From the NCBI GenBank assembly GCA_963969395.1, contig OZ017805.1, positions 6,200,001 through 6,264,000 of the forward strand: a stretch of DNA of 64,000 nucleotides, in the 5' to 3' direction. The notes beneath the pieces were generated by a model. The model ran no database searches. It saw nothing but the letters and a program-made list of their open reading frames with translations, and had not been told where the DNA came from. Positions 47,301 through 61,034 of this stretch are shown here, one piece after another (the stretch's first letter is position 1; each line of letters opens with the position of its first letter). This DNA is from Pseudoscleropodium purum. Lineage: Eukaryota > Streptophyta > Bryopsida > Hypnales > Brachytheciaceae. Position numbers and translations under genes: made by a program.

Positions 47301-48829
47301 TTTTAAATAATTAGAATTTTTGGTTATCAATGGATTCCATATTATAACAAATAATGGGTCATTTTAAACGTATAGCTTAAATAGCACATCATACTAAAAT
47401 TAAGTAAATGGTTGTTTTCATTTTATTTTAAATGAAACATAGTAGTAGAAATAAACGGATAATGAAAAAAAATGGGTATTAGTATTTTCATGAAATAGAT
47501 CATTTTCTTATGAAATAAATACTCAAAGGTAGTAAAAGAAAAATTGTATTTATAATCAAAATAACCTATAATGGAAAAATATGTATTCTTATTCTTATCG
47601 TTTTATATAAAAATATTTTTTGACCCTAAACCAAAGTAATAGGTGTTTTTATTTTGGTAAAAGAAATATTCAAACTTAAAAATGGAAGAGAATGAGTAAT
47701 GAAAATAATTGAATACTTGTATCCTTATGAAATAAATATCAATCACTAGTAAATGAAATCCAAAGCAATATTAGGAGAAGAATGTACTTGTTCTTATCGC
47801 TCTATAAAGAATTATTCTTTAACCTAAGCATATATGACACGTGTTATTATTTTAATAAAAAAATATTGAACCTTAGCAATGGAAAAAATGGGTATTCTTA
47901 TCCTTTAAAAGAAATACTTCATGTTAGTAAAGACATCCTTATTCAAATGTCCCAAGTATTCAACAAATGTAATATTTTTAAATTAAGGGATGATTCAATG
48001 ATAATGGGTGTTTTCATTCTTACAAAATAAATATGCATTGATGAATGAAGGGAAAATAACTTAAATAACCTTTTAAAAAAATTAGTCAAAGATACTAAAT
48101 TGTAAATTAGGTTGAGTACTTTTCAAATTATACAAATACTCAATATTCATATAGTATGGCAAGCAACTAACAAAAGGACCTAAAATAATGTGCTTTCATT
48201 ATTATATTCTTATAATAGATGATTGAATGATTAAAAATGGGATTTTTTTCTATTATGCAAAAATCAACTAAATGATATTAAAAAATCCCATTTACAAAAT
48301 GCTAGATACAAATAACAAGATTCATTGGTAATATATATAGAAAAGATTCTGTATATTTTTTTAGTTTGTTATTATAAAGAAAAGATTAAACAACAAACTA
48401 AAAAAATGGTATTTTTGTGGACAATCCAAATGGAAGATCAATGACAATAAAAATAAAAATAAAATTATTTTTTTTCTTGAGTAGGAAAAATCCAATGACA
48501 ATTATTTTTTTTTCTTATTCAAAAAATGTTTGATCAAAAATAATAAATGAAGAACACCTATTTTTTTAAATTAATAAATCATACTATTGAAGCCTTCAAT
48601 ATGTATTTTTACTTTTATAAATTGAGATTTTATAATCTTATAAAAGAGAAAAATCAATCAAGAGAGGTTATTTTTATTTCTATAATTGAAATATTAAAAC
48701 TTAGAAAAAAAATGAATTTTGAACAATGTACATTAAATGCAAAATAAGTAAGTTTATTGTCATGAACACTAAGTCTTGAATTGAATCACATCAAAATACA
48801 CACACACACACACACATACATACACACAG

Positions 48830-48860
<31 letters not shown>

Positions 48861-49930
48861 AAATCAACAAAACACTATTTGAAACAAGATTGCCATATAG
48901 CATGAACAAATGTTATTTAGAAAATAATAATTATATTGGATTAGAATAAAGTGTATGAAGCTTTTTAAGATTCAGGATTTAGGATATAGATTGTCTTATA
49001 ATAAGGGAATCTTGAATTAAAAATAAACATTTTAAATATTGGAATATTTTGGCATCTTTATTCTTATATCCCAAGTACTCAACATATGTAATTTTTTTCA
49101 ATTAAAGGTTCATTTAATGATAATGGGTGTTTTCATTCGTATAGAATAAATATTCAATGATGAATAAAGAAGAAGAATTAAATTCTTAATTTATATATCC
49201 TTTTTAAATAATCAAAAAAATATACTAAATTGTAAATTAGCATGGGTACTCTTTTTATGCACAAAATTAGATACTCTTATAGTATGGCAAGAAACTAACA
49301 TAGTGAATGATAAAAATAAGAGAAAGTTTGTTTTTTCTATTATACAAAAAATAACTTAACAATATATCAAAAAATACCATTGCACAAGATGCTAGATACA
49401 AAAACCAAGATTCAACATTTGATATTATATAAAGAAAAGAAGATGTGTATTCATTTTTATAGAAAAAAAATTAAACAACAAAATTAAGAAATGGTATTCT
49501 TGCTAACAATACAAATGGAAGGTTCAATGACAATAACAATCAAAAGATATGTATTCTAATTTTTGAAAAGAAAATCAATTACAAGAGTTTTTTCTTATTT
49601 CTAAAATCAAAATACTCAAGCATAAGAAAAACAAATTGAATTTTGAACTATGCATATGAAATACCAAACAAGTATGTTTATACTCATGAATCCTAAACCT
49701 TCAATGATATAAAATGAAAACATATACCTATTTTTTAAATTATCAACAAAACATTATTTGAAACAAAAATGCCTCATTTCATTTCATGAATACATGTTCT
49801 TTACAAAGCAAAATACTGAGTAAGACAAAATAAAATGTGTAAGGCTTCTTAGGATTTCTTGGGATTTAGGATTTAGGTTATTTTACAATAAGAGAATCTT
49901 GAACTAAAAATAAATAGAAGAACTACAAGA
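47300..49930. repeat. Nested degenerate tandem duplication, about 1.1 kb unit
   Basis: Bases 47990-49030 are repeated at about 49100-49930. Paired landmarks are AATGATAATGGGTGTTTTCATT (47997 / 49117), ATAGTATGGCAAG (48152 / 49277), GATGCTAGATACAAA-type (48299 / 49389) and GGGAATCTTGAATTAAAAATAAA (49004 / 49902). At a finer scale, about 47570-47680 resembles 47780-47885, so an older 200-bp periodicity underlies it. No gene is present. Confidence 0.75.
48797..48857. repeat. Compound (AC)n(TA)n microsatellite
   Basis: An uninterrupted CA run followed by CATACATACACACAGA and then a TA run. Confidence 0.95.
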
Positions 49931-51795
49931 ATATTTTGGTACACCTATAAAACATGTTTCTCCTTGTATAGAATGCCAAACTTTGGATGCTGGAATGATA
50001 GTAAGGGGAAGATTTCTAGAATGTAGAAAAACGATGTTGATTCATGGGATTTTTATTTATAGAAGACAATGGCTGCAAGACGGTGTTCACCTTTTGTATA
50101 CAAAGGGTAATTCATGTACAATATGAGTACAACTTTTACTTTCCAAAATTTAGTTTTTTAACAAAGAGCCCAATACTTGCAAATATAATGCAAATGAATA
50201 TCTCAGTATATGTATTCAATTGACATAACTTCAAAGAACTCTAAGATGTCACTTCATAATATTTTCAAATATTTTTAAATTAAGAAGGGCCAAACAGACC
50301 ACACATTGGAAAGTTTATACAAGTTGGTATATGACGTAGAAGAACGTTTGTAATCATTTTGAAGAAAATGGCCACCCAGTTGCTAAGTACAATGTGTCTA
50401 GCTTTTTCAAGTGATTTCTTAGTGTTTCATCTTCTTGCTATTACAAAGAATTTGATCCAAGTCTACATTGTTCTTTTCTCTTTCAAAATTTGCAAGATGT
50501 CACATGTAAAGATTGTACCCCAAGTTTGACATTCAAGGAAACCTCAAGTGGAACCAGTGCAAGTGAGATAAGGCGTGAATCCAACATTTGAGAAGGGAAT
50601 GACCAAAATGTCTTTTGGTCAATTGGTAAGTGTTTGTGTCATTTAAGTGTTTTCTCAATGTACGTTTTTGTACTAGAGATCGGGCAAGGGTTGGCTGTAG
50701 ACTAGCGAGCCCTATGGTGAGTCCATAGGGTGAAATGTACTTAAAGAATGAAGAGGGGGTTGGCCGATTTTGCAGAGGTTGGTCAATTCTGTAGGGCATG
50801 CAAACAAATTTGATGGTAGTCCTAGATTGATGTGTTAAACCCTAAATCGACCAACTTTAGGAGGCACATGAGGTTGTTCTGGCTTTTTCAATACATTCTC
50901 ATCCATCTTGTACAAATCATTTTTTTTATATTTGTCCCTCTTGTACTTGTCAGCTTGCTAGTCTACATAATCCACAGACCTCTATTCAATCTCTAGTACA
51001 TTAAGAGTAGAGGGTCATATTCAATTTGAATGATAGAAGGAGCGTACTCTGGTGGCAAAATCGGTAGGTTTTTCATACTTGCTGATTCTCTAGATTAATC
51101 TAGCTCAAAATGAGCCAATGCCCCCCCTCCCCCCCCCCCCCCGCTCTTAATGTTGGGTGTTTCATTAGTATCATTGTTTTTTGTGTTCTATGAGGTTGTA
51201 AATTTCTTAATGGATGTTTTTTGATGTAGATGGTGCCCTTAGCCTTCAAGTGTGGACATGGACACCAATTCCAAGAGACAAGTGTGCTCATGGTCGTTTG
51301 AGAGTAGATTCCATTTCTCGTGATAGTGAATGTATCTTATAGTGGTATTCAACCACAAGTCAAGCTCATATGGGGTTTCAAGTGTTTTTCAGATTACTAT
51401 AAAATTTGTAAAGGCCAACTCATAATTTTTCATTTAGAAGCTCCATCCTATTTTCAAAGTAGACTTTTCCAAGAGATTTGATTCACCATGACCTAATTTT
51501 GAAGAGACAAAATTTGATGAAGCTCGTATTGTGGATTTGGATGCAAAACCTTGAAGCCACATTTTAGAGTAAAAAATTAGTACACTACATACTAGAATAG
51601 TACAAACTTAATACATAGTTTCTTTTGTATTTTGTATTCAAGTTGGACAAACTTTGTTCAGGATTTTTTTTTCTAAAGTTTTGTAAATGAATTATTGTTG
51701 CATCTTGATACATACTTTGGGATGTTCAAACACATACTTAAGACATATTTTTACATGGAGACAATATGTACGTCATCAAATTTTATTATAATTTT
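49931..51795. other. Stretch without a recognisable gene, with poly-C tract
   Basis: No coding region can be supported. A C-rich run lies at 51121-51142. About 80 bp near 50858-50935 (CGACCAACTTTAGGAGGCACATGAGG) repeats part of the unidentified gene at 53402-53480, so a 3' fragment of that gene family is embedded here. Confidence 0.5.
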
Positions 51796-51799
51796 GGCC

Positions 51800-54254
51800 C
51801 AAAGGCCAGGCATACAAAATTAGTACATTACATATATAGTTTTTTGTTGCGTATTGTGGTTGTATAAAATCTAACCAAGCAACATAATCCTCTGACTCTT
51901 CTTTAATTTCTTTGGTTTCTTCTTTGTTCCTTCAACTTCTTTTATTAATTCCTCAACTGTTATGTTTCTGGTCTTCTACTTTGATACTTCAATATTGTCA
52001 TTATCAATTGGAGGGAGTGGTGGAGGCTGAGGTACCTTCACCACTACCCTAATCACTCCCTATATCCGAACTTCCTCTCTCAGCTTTTTGCGCTGTTCTA
52101 ATTCGGAAACTTCTTCTTTCAACTTTTGTACTCTTTCAAACTTGGCATCCTCTTCTTTCAATTTTCTTATGCGTTCCTATAACTCAACTACCTTGATTCC
52201 TACCTTAGAAGACATAACATGATCCTCATCTTTTTATGGAGAATTCACTTCATCTATAGTCAGTAGATTCGGAAGTACAAGAATTTCAGGATGTACAAAG
52301 TCAGGTACAAGAAGCACAAGATGTTCAGACTCACCTGGACCTTGGTCACTACTAGCAGCACTCTTGTTGCCTAGACTTTGCGAAACAACAGTCTCACTTG
52401 TGCTAAGTAGGGCATCTATCCTTGTGAATGCGACAATGGGTGTTTGTATGCACATTTTGGATTCTTTCAATTGCTCTTGGTAAACTTTCTTTAGATTTGG
52501 AAAAAAGAAAACAATGAGAAGTGGTTAATTACTGTAATGTAATGAATTTCCAATATTGCATACTAATTAAACAGAAAAAAGCCTAAATTCTAAGCTTTCA
52601 TATACATATATGTACCTTGAATATTTAATTTTGTACATTTAGTACCAAATAATACACTAATTTGGACAATTTTATGAGGGTAATTTGCGAGGACTGTACC
52701 AATATTTGGATGCTCCTTCAAAATTGTGGATGTCAAGTGATCTAGTAGCTAATCATGCTCTTCCTCTAACTTCAAAGATTGATTGAACTCCTCAAGAATG
52801 AAATGCAATTTGCCGAATCCAAAGTTGTTGAACTACAATGGATGTACTATTGCATTGCAATATTTTTTTACACATTTGCTAGAAATCCTAAACCAAATCC
52901 CTACACACCACGAATGGTACAAATGACCGCATGTTTATACTATTATATCACTGAGGAGAAATCCACTCAAGCACAACACACAGGGTGACAAAGTAATGGT
53001 ATCTAATCCAAAAACATTACTTGGATTGAATTGGAAGAACAAAGGTCTAGGTTTCAAAGAAAATTCAATTTCACCTCTCATTAGACAAGTAATTCGAACC
53101 AATAGAGCCTCAAATTACCTCTCCAAGCATACCTATACATTTCCAAGTAATTTGTATTTTGAATTGCATAGTTTGAATTCCAATAGAACTACCTCGTAAT
53201 CAACAACTTCGTCCTCTATCATTTTGTTGTACACTTCAATGTTGTTCAACGAAACCTCTAGCCCGTGCCCATGTTTGGTTCGTAGCTTCGCAATTCTTGC
53301 CTTGGTTCTTTGCAACACTCGTTCTTGCAATGCCTTAGTCAATAAGTGAACTTTTCCCAAACTGATGCTTTCATAATCTTGGGTTGACGCAAAAAGCTGT
53401 AACCCAACCAACTTTAGGAGGCACATGAGGTCGCCGACTTCTTTTTTATTTTCTTAAGTACATTCTCATATATCTTGTACTACTCATCCCTCTTATACTT
53501 CAATGTACACCTTTCCTTTAAAGCATTGCACGCTCTTCCACAGTTTGGTAGTAGGATCATGCAGAAGGTTGTCAATGCCTACTACCTTGTAAATTTCTTT
53601 GCTGTTGGAGTCAGTGATTTTTGCAATAGACCCCAAATACAATTCTATCTTCTTCAACCATTTGCTATGCTAATTTTGGTTTGAAGTCCCAGCAAACTCC
53701 ACCCAACTAACCGACTTCTTCTTCCGGTTCTCCAAAATGATACCTCTAGCAAACTACTTTGCAATAACCTTGGACTTTGGTAAATCCCTTAAAAAACACC
53801 AATGGGGAGATCTCTTAAATTTGTGAAAGTATTTCTTCATCCTTACATTCTAAATATGTGTAGCCAATCCTCCCTTTCTCCCCTTAGCTAGTCCAAAAAC
53901 ATCTATAAGGTGTGTCTCCACTAGGTCTAGGGGAATTTTGAGTTTGTGTGTTTTTTTACTTGTTTTGGGCAAGTCGTACAAGGTTTCAAAGTCTTGTACA
54001 CTCACGACGCATGGAGGAGGATACTTCTTCAAGGATGCCAATTTATTGAATTGTTTCTATAAAAAACTCTTATCCATATGTGTTGTCCATGGTGAGGTGC
54101 ACAATTATGGTAAGTTGGACAACTATAGCAAGGTGGGTGACTATAGCACCAAGTATTCCTCACAAAAACAGCCATCTTTAGTAAAGACGTTGGAAAGCTC
54201 ATTTTCCTTGGAGAAAGTGTTACTTTGAACAAACCAATCTTCGTCGGACGCCAT
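51800..54254 (-). pseudogene. Unidentified multi-part gene with coiled coil
   Basis: The minus-strand ATG at 54254 begins MASDEDWFVQSNTFSKENEL. Further pieces are YPPPCVVSVQDFETLYDLPK (about 54020-53960), FARGIILENRKKKSVSWVEF (about 53752-53693), LQERVLQRTKARIAKLRTKH (about 53335-53276) and, after a probable intron, KLKEEDAKFERVQKLKEEVS (about 52170-52111). The last is a heptad-like, coiled-coil segment. Stops interrupt the frames at several places. I do not recognise the family. The ARGIILEN phrase links it weakly to the gene at 46100-45397. It may be another multiplied transposon-borne or host-derived gene. Confidence 0.4.
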
Positions 54255-55399
54255 TGTATCCTAAAATACAAAATTAAAAGTTGCATGAACGATCTAAAAA
54301 TGTACATAATGTATCCTAAATTGTATATATTGTACATGTATTGTACAACTAAACTTATTGTCTTATTGCAAGCACTTGTAAAATGTTGTAAGCACTTGCG
54401 TACAAAAAGGTCAACACCTCTATTTTGTATCTAAAAACTTATGAAATGTATTCCTAATTGTAAAATATTATACAATGATTGTACTAGTAAACCAATACAA
54501 TGACTATACAAGTAATTGTAAGAAGAATTGAAGAAGAAAACTATTGCCTAAACTGCCTTCTTATGTAAAACTCAACTAAACTAAAAAACAAGCAAATATC
54601 TTACTTTGTCATTGTAGCTCCATTGCTATTCTAGCAACACTGCCGCTGCTCTTCATTCTGTCGCTGCAGCTCCTTACTAACTAATCCATTTTTTTTAAAT
54701 GTATAGGGAGGAAGGGGGGAATCTTCTTGCAAAAGCAACACATACTATGGAGAATCCCAAATTAGACAAAACGTGGTAGACGACTATTGGTCCAAGATGT
54801 ACAAATTGTACACATGGTACAAACAAGTACGATGGGCAAACTCTAAAACAATAAACCACATTCAAATTTGAAATTAGAGCAAAAATCTTTGATAGAAAAG
54901 TTAGAAGCCAAAACATCATTTTAAAAAAAATTCAATGTTGGCCTATCTTTTCTTTATGCTTTCTATTAGACAATCCAAAAAAAAGTTAAAAAAAAACAAT
55001 TTAAGGTCAAAATTTGGCCTTTATACTCGAATAAGTCATTTACTAGGATAGTTTTTTATATAGATCGTAAAACTCTCGTTAAATGCTTAGTCTAAGTACC
55101 TAAACATAAGACCATTGGATTTCACTATTTGAATTGTAAAAATGAACCCCTAAACTAGGCAAAAAGAAGTACAACAATGCTAAAGCTGAATGTGTGACAA
55201 TACAAACATTTAATGTTTGTACACCATACATCAAATTCATAGATGCAAATCACTTTTTATTATGCAATTATCAATATATGCAAGATGTAAGATTGTGATC
55301 TATTTGTTTTTTTAAGTAACAAAAACTATAAGAAAATTGACCTTAAATTTTCATCTTGTGCAAAAATTTTGCCTTGACTACTATTTTGGACAACTGTAG
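54255..55399. other. Stretch without a recognisable gene
   Basis: AT-rich upstream region of the preceding minus-strand gene; no feature that I can support. Confidence 0.45.
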
Positions 55400-55702
55400 T
55401 GTGCTTTCACTTGGGCATTGTCTGATCCAATTTCCAATGTAGAGAATCCAAATTATATCTTAATTCAATACTTCCTTCCAAAAATAAGGAATCAAGATGT
55501 TCAAGACTTCTACACCAGATGGGATAGCAAAAAAGGTCTATGTTGGAGGGTTGATGAAATTGAACCTCCGATTTGGCAGCACATGGATGCTCTTATGACA
55601 ACATGGAAGTTGAGGATCTAGAAAGACATTGTGGAGTGTATGATCAAGATCCTTGATATACAAATTGAAGTCATCAACCAAAGTTTGACTTTAGATAATT
55701 GA
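55400..55702 (+). pseudogene. T3: C-terminal fragment of a T1-type transposase protein
   Basis: The plus strand reads LSDPISNVENPNYILIQYFL, QDVQDFYTRWDSKKGLCWRV and PPIWQHMDALMTTWK, ending at a TGA near 55700 with one internal TAG. The IQYF.P...RDVQ.FY..WDS..GL.W pattern is the usual C-terminal tail of DUF7869-type transposon proteins. The catalytic part is absent upstream. Confidence 0.55.
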
Positions 55703-56469
55703 GAAGCTATAACCACATATTTGTACATGTGGTATATTTTGTTTTGCATTTAACATACTTATATTGTGTGTAACGAATGGAATTTTGTTGGTTTGGATTT
55801 ATAGTTTGGTATTGCTTGTATGTTTTGAAATGTATGTCTTATTTTTACAAATCAAAAGTACTCAATTTTAATATATATTTTTATGTACTTTTGAGTTTAA
55901 TTTTTTCTTTTTATTATATCATTTTACTTGATTTTTTGCAAGTACTTACAATACAATATCTAATTTGAAAGTGTGATGTAATTGAAAAAAATGAGTAGTG
56001 GATATAACCACTTTGTTTTAGATAATTGTGTTAAGTACTTGTCACATCTTGGATAGGAAGCTAGTTGATTGTTACAACTTTCTTAGTTGCTAGCATAGGT
56101 CACTAGGTAGCACCAAGTCATTAGTCATGCATGTCTCTTAGTTGCTCATACAAATTCAACAGGAATCCAACTTAGACTACCTGAATGAGATAAACAACTC
56201 CTTACAACCAATTGCAAAGCTCATGATTTGGTGTTTAATATGACATGATCTCTATGTACATTAATGAAAAATATTCATCTCCAAATTTCAACTCAAGTTG
56301 TTTAAGGACTTTGTATGTCACTACACTTTCATTGGAATGGAAATTGCACTTAGAAACAAATAATTTTAGTATTTGTCAACCTAAACTATTTAGAATAAAT
56401 ACATTGTTATGGGTATCAAAATCAACAATATTATTTTGGGAGGGTCCAATACTCCCAAATTTTTGAATA
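55703..56469. other. Stretch without a recognisable gene
   Basis: Short open frames only (for example 55777-55968), of AT-driven composition. Confidence 0.45.
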
Positions 56470-57262
56470 TGATGTTTGTTTCACTAATACAAATAGCCTT
56501 TGTTTGTTGTTACATGCACTACTACAAATCATATTTCATATGAATGTAGAATCTTCACTACCAGTGAATGATTCTAGTGCTCCAAGTTTGTAAGTTGAAG
56601 TTAAGTGTGGTGGTGGTTGGATTTGCTGCAAACTCCCAATGTGGAAGTATTCCAGAACCTCTTTTAATTTGGACCCTTCGAATGGTTGCGTACCCGCCTC
56701 TCATTGTCTTGTCATCTACAAGAATCACCTATATTGTATTTGGAAGTGTTATGAGATGTCGTCTGTTCCTATCCAATTTAGCAACTCCATCATTGCTATT
56801 CTACCAAGTTAGTGATCCTACCCTATTGCGCCTTTTAGCAAATAGAGCACATTGGGCTCTAAACAAAGCCACTTTGAAAATGACTTGTTAAGGTGCTTCA
56901 TCATTTTCTTGGTATTCCTTACCATATTGCTTTAAAATGTCTTTATTGCCCATGCATTGTAGGCCTTATTATTCAAGCATCTATTGAAAAATCTCTTTTC
57001 TATGTCTTGCTTTCATTTGTGAACATTCAAGGCTATCAACATCCTTTGTGTTTATCTTAAATTTCTGCACGTAGTCCTATTGGAAATTGATATATTTGTT
57101 GTTTAGGGATAGAGTTGTCTCTAATTCATAGAATTGAATGATGCACTTGGTCATGAACTTCTTGCACGCTTCAAAGAGACTTTTCCAAGCTACTTCAATG
57201 TTTGAAGGCCTTGCTACATACATCATCTTCTTCTCCTTTGTACCCTTTTTTGCTCTTGACAT
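56470..57262 (-). pseudogene. K3: N-terminal half of kinase-like gene
   Basis: The minus-strand ATG at 57262 gives MSRAKKGTKEKKMMYVARPS, then FEACKKFMTKCIIQFYELET (K4: CKKFMIERIIKFYESET). Further colinear pieces run to the segment equivalent to K1 6290-6480. Homology to the family ends at about 56470, before the HxD...N and DWG region, so the kinase-like core is missing. In-frame stops (TAG near 57081) are present. No GC-rich block precedes it. Confidence 0.65.
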
Positions 57263-59159
57263 CGTGATGTAATACTATTATCAATGAAAATTTAAAAATG
57301 AAGTTATTAATTGGAAAGAATATTGAATTTGAATTCCAAGTAGTCATGTACAATCTTGTAAAAACCAGGCAATAAAGAGTTGTCAATATATCATTCTTGC
57401 CTTCCCTAAAAAAAGAGTCAATTTTTTTGTTGCATTCATTAGAAAATTTCCTACAAAATTTGAGGAATTCTTGCTTGGATTTTTCAGCCTAATTCTAAAT
57501 CTTATACTTCAAATAGGACTTACGAAACTCTAAAGAACTACTAGTAAATCCTACAAAATTCTAAACAAACCTTGCAGAACAACAAGCAAACACTATAAAA
57601 CTATAACCAAAATCTAAAGAACCTTGATGTAACCTAAATCCTAAAATGTCCATCTTCTAAATGCCAATTCTCTAAGTTATCACCTAGCTTCCATGTAGAA
57701 TGTATAGTACCTCAAAAACTCAAATACCATGAGAGAAAAGAGATTACTGTCCTACTTCCTCACAATTGTACTCACAAGAAGATTTTTAAGAAAAAACATT
57801 ACTTCCAAAACATGGCAAAAACACATAGCTAAATTGTAAACTTCTAAATGATCAAATAGTGGAGACTAGGAAGGTGTAGGCTTATAGGGTGGCACTTGAA
57901 ACTTCAAAGCAGTAGCACGTGCATAAGATTATTAGAAACAATAACATTTGTAGAATGTGCATAATCAAGCTTAAGACATGTACTGATCACTCTACAAGTA
58001 CAAACACAAGAAAAAATGGCAAATTTAGAAAAAACACAACATCACTTGTCTAAAACATCACAAACCCATTCGCATCCACTTGCAATTTTTGACAAAAAAA
58101 AAAGCCCTGCAAACTATATACGCAAGAAGTTGCACTCATATGAAGAAAAAATTGCTATGCCACGACAGTCTAAAAGAACCAGAAACAAACTGCTCTTATT
58201 AGATCAAGCCTAAACAATCCACTACACACTAATGACTCTAGCAATAAGAAATTTGAATTAGCTATTGATTCTATTAAAAAAAGAAACATTCTAATTGTTG
58301 GTCTTTAGCAAACAATGCCTTTTTTTTCACATGCATCGTAAAATTCCGATGAATATTAGCCACTTTCAATTTCATCTTCCTCATGCTCATATACCAAAAG
58401 AATAAGACACTTTGCATCAGTTCCTACACGTTCTTCATTACCTCAATACATATTTTGATCCTAAACTAAATCAAAACCACATTTTCAGAGAAGACCAACA
58501 CAACAAAATGAGGTCGTGTATGTCACTTGAACCTCCTCCAATCAAACAAACAAAAACAACAACAAAGTCAAAGAAACCAAGTAAAGCGGAACCAAAACCT
58601 CAACACCTCAATAGAAAATGTATAGCTACGGAAATAGTAGTCCGAGCCAAGAAAAGAGTACACCAAATCTCAAATCTCCAACAATCGAGCATAAAACCCT
58701 AAAACCTAACCCCTAGGTAGAATACTCATCAACCAAAAAAAAAATGCAAGAAAAAAATACATGCAAAAAATGTCGTAGTGGCTTATCAAAGTAGTAAAGA
58801 CGCAAGCAACATCGTCCAAAGCAAATGCTCCATGCAATCTTCAATCGCTCTATTCAAAGACTATGAAATCCAACACTAAAATCTTGCATGCCAATCCAAC
58901 ACTAAAATCCTCCATGCAAAGATTGTAAAAATACATAAGCATGCACACAAGTGAGTGACTGCTTTTGAAGTAAGGAGACAAAATAGACATCAACAACAAA
59001 CATCAAAATTGCACAATGAGGGAGAGGTGAATACTCAGATGCGGAAAAACAAAAGACCGCCAAACCCTAGCCTGCAACCAATTGCGTACTACCGCCACTC
59101 GATATTACTACTTGCCCTACAATATCTGCCAACAAAAAGTCATACCCGCCTATTGAAAG
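57263..59159. other. Stretch without a recognisable gene
   Basis: It includes the 5' flank of K3. Short plus-strand frames (58016-58213, 58412-58702) are Lys/Pro/Gln-rich but have no recognisable domain. Confidence 0.4.
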
Positions 59160-59375
59160 CAGGGTTGACAGGACGTTCGGACGTGGACGCTATGTCCGCA
59201 GTGTCCGTTGACATTCGCGGTCTCGGCAGACGTAGCGTCTGCCAGGACTGCCCCGTCTGCTTGTCCGCCCTTCCGTCCTGTCCACCTATCCCCCCATCCG
59301 CCCTGTCCGCTTCTACCGCCCTGTTTCCCCCGACTGCCCTACCCAAACTGCCCCGCGGTCACTCCCTTAATTAAA
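59160..59375 (+). mobile_element. hAT-type MITE, right end lost
   Basis: It starts CAGGGTTGACAGGACGTTCGGACGTGG, nearly identical to the left end of the 17581 MITE for about 60 bp. C-rich GTCCGCC-type filler follows and fades at about 59375 without the GTCAACCCTG end. The left 8-bp flank is ATTGAAAG; no matching right flank was found. Confidence 0.8.
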
Positions 59376-60745
59376 TGAAGTGTAATGGTTCGCGATTTGT
59401 TATAAAAAAAATTTAAAAAAATGTTTTCTTAGAATTAAAGGGAAAAGAAACCATTTTCATGAGTTATATTAGTTTTTTGGGAAATGTAACCCTACTAACT
59501 CAAAGTAGACATGTTATATACTTATATCAAAAAAATTTAAACTTCTAAATTTGTAATGCAGAAGGCTACTAAGAAACTAAAAACTAAAATAAATATATTT
59601 TCAAATGCATTCATTGAACACTTAATTTCATATTATTTCAAATTAAAAAACTGTGAGTTTTAACCCTAAAGGTCCTTGATTCTGTTCTCTCTAAAAATGC
59701 TCCAAAACTGCCATTTTTTTGTACAAGTACCAAAATTTTGAAAAATATAATTTTTTGACAGATGTGACCATATGATCTTGTACTAATATATTTGAGAGTA
59801 TGTGGAAAAAATTTCAGAAATTTCCACCATGTAGATTGCAAGATATTAGCGTTTAAACTTTGAAGTGACAAAAATCCTTTTTTTGACCCTACGAAAAAAC
59901 GGGCAACTACGCTTCAAAAGGTTAGATCATTATGAAGAAATGTCCAAAATGGTTGTGCTTCTTTGAATACATTCTTCAAGGCAAGCTTGCTACACATATG
60001 AAAATTTTCAAATCATTTGGAATTGTACAACATATAGGAAAAAATTAGTAAGTAGAAAGAAATAGAGAATGATTCAAAATATTAAATTGTTAGTAAATTA
60101 GTTATAGAATTAAAAAATTTCAATCCAAATGGTGAATTGTTGTTATAAACATTATACATCCAGTATTATTATTATTTTTCAAAAATATTGAAATTTCAGT
60201 AAAATAATGGACTTCAAAGTTTTTTTTGGTGTAAAGATTCTGTGACTGCCCGCAAACTAAAAAGCCTCATAACTTTTATCTCAACTATTGAAATGCAATG
60301 ATTCTAAGGTTTTTGAATACATATAAATTTCAAGAACCAATTTCAAATTTTTATTTCTTGAAAAATTGATTTTTTTAGATTTGCTCGGAGCCTCGGACTG
60401 CCCGAGTTGAGAAACAAACAACATACTATGCAATAACTTTTGACTCATATTTTCAATTGTCATGAAATTTGTGCATATGGAAGATATTCCTCATCCCCAC
60501 ATTCTATTAAAAAATTTCAGCCCAAAATATGCAAATCTACAGTCACACGTATGCCCAAAAATTATATATTGCCCAAAAACACATGTTGGTCCTCTAGGGA
60601 TTCAACCACATAGGAAAAAAAATTAAAACAATGTCTCTTATAAGTTGAAAAATTATAAAGTTTGACCATGAGTCCATGATAGTTTTGAAACTATGAAAAA
60701 ATTCCAATTCATTTTCAGAAGGCAAACTTAAAAAGTTTGTGACTT

Positions 60746-60795
<50 letters not shown>

Positions 60796-61030
60796 AAAAA
60801 ATCAAGATCAACACAAATACAAACATAATCAATATGGGCAAAATGTATTGAATTTAATAAAGAATACCATATATTGTGGACTCAAAAATTTACATATACC
60901 ATGTACTCTGCACATTTGGCTAATTGCACATATAATTTTTTTCATTCCAACTCTATATTTCTAAACTAATTTTTAATGCCTATATAACCTATTCAACTAC
61001 TACTTCTGCACTACCAATCTAATATAAATG
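59376..61030. other. AT-rich stretch without a recognisable gene
   Basis: No coding frame that I can support. It includes the (AT)n run at 60749-60791 and T-rich sequence of unknown repeat type. Confidence 0.45.
60749..60791. repeat. (AT)n microsatellite
   Basis: About 21 uninterrupted AT units. Confidence 0.97.
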
Positions 61031-61034
61031 GCGG

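Noticed and set aside
48797..48857. Alternating purine-pyrimidine run as a regulatory or Z-DNA element
   Set aside because: An ordinary microsatellite is sufficient explanation; no gene is nearby.
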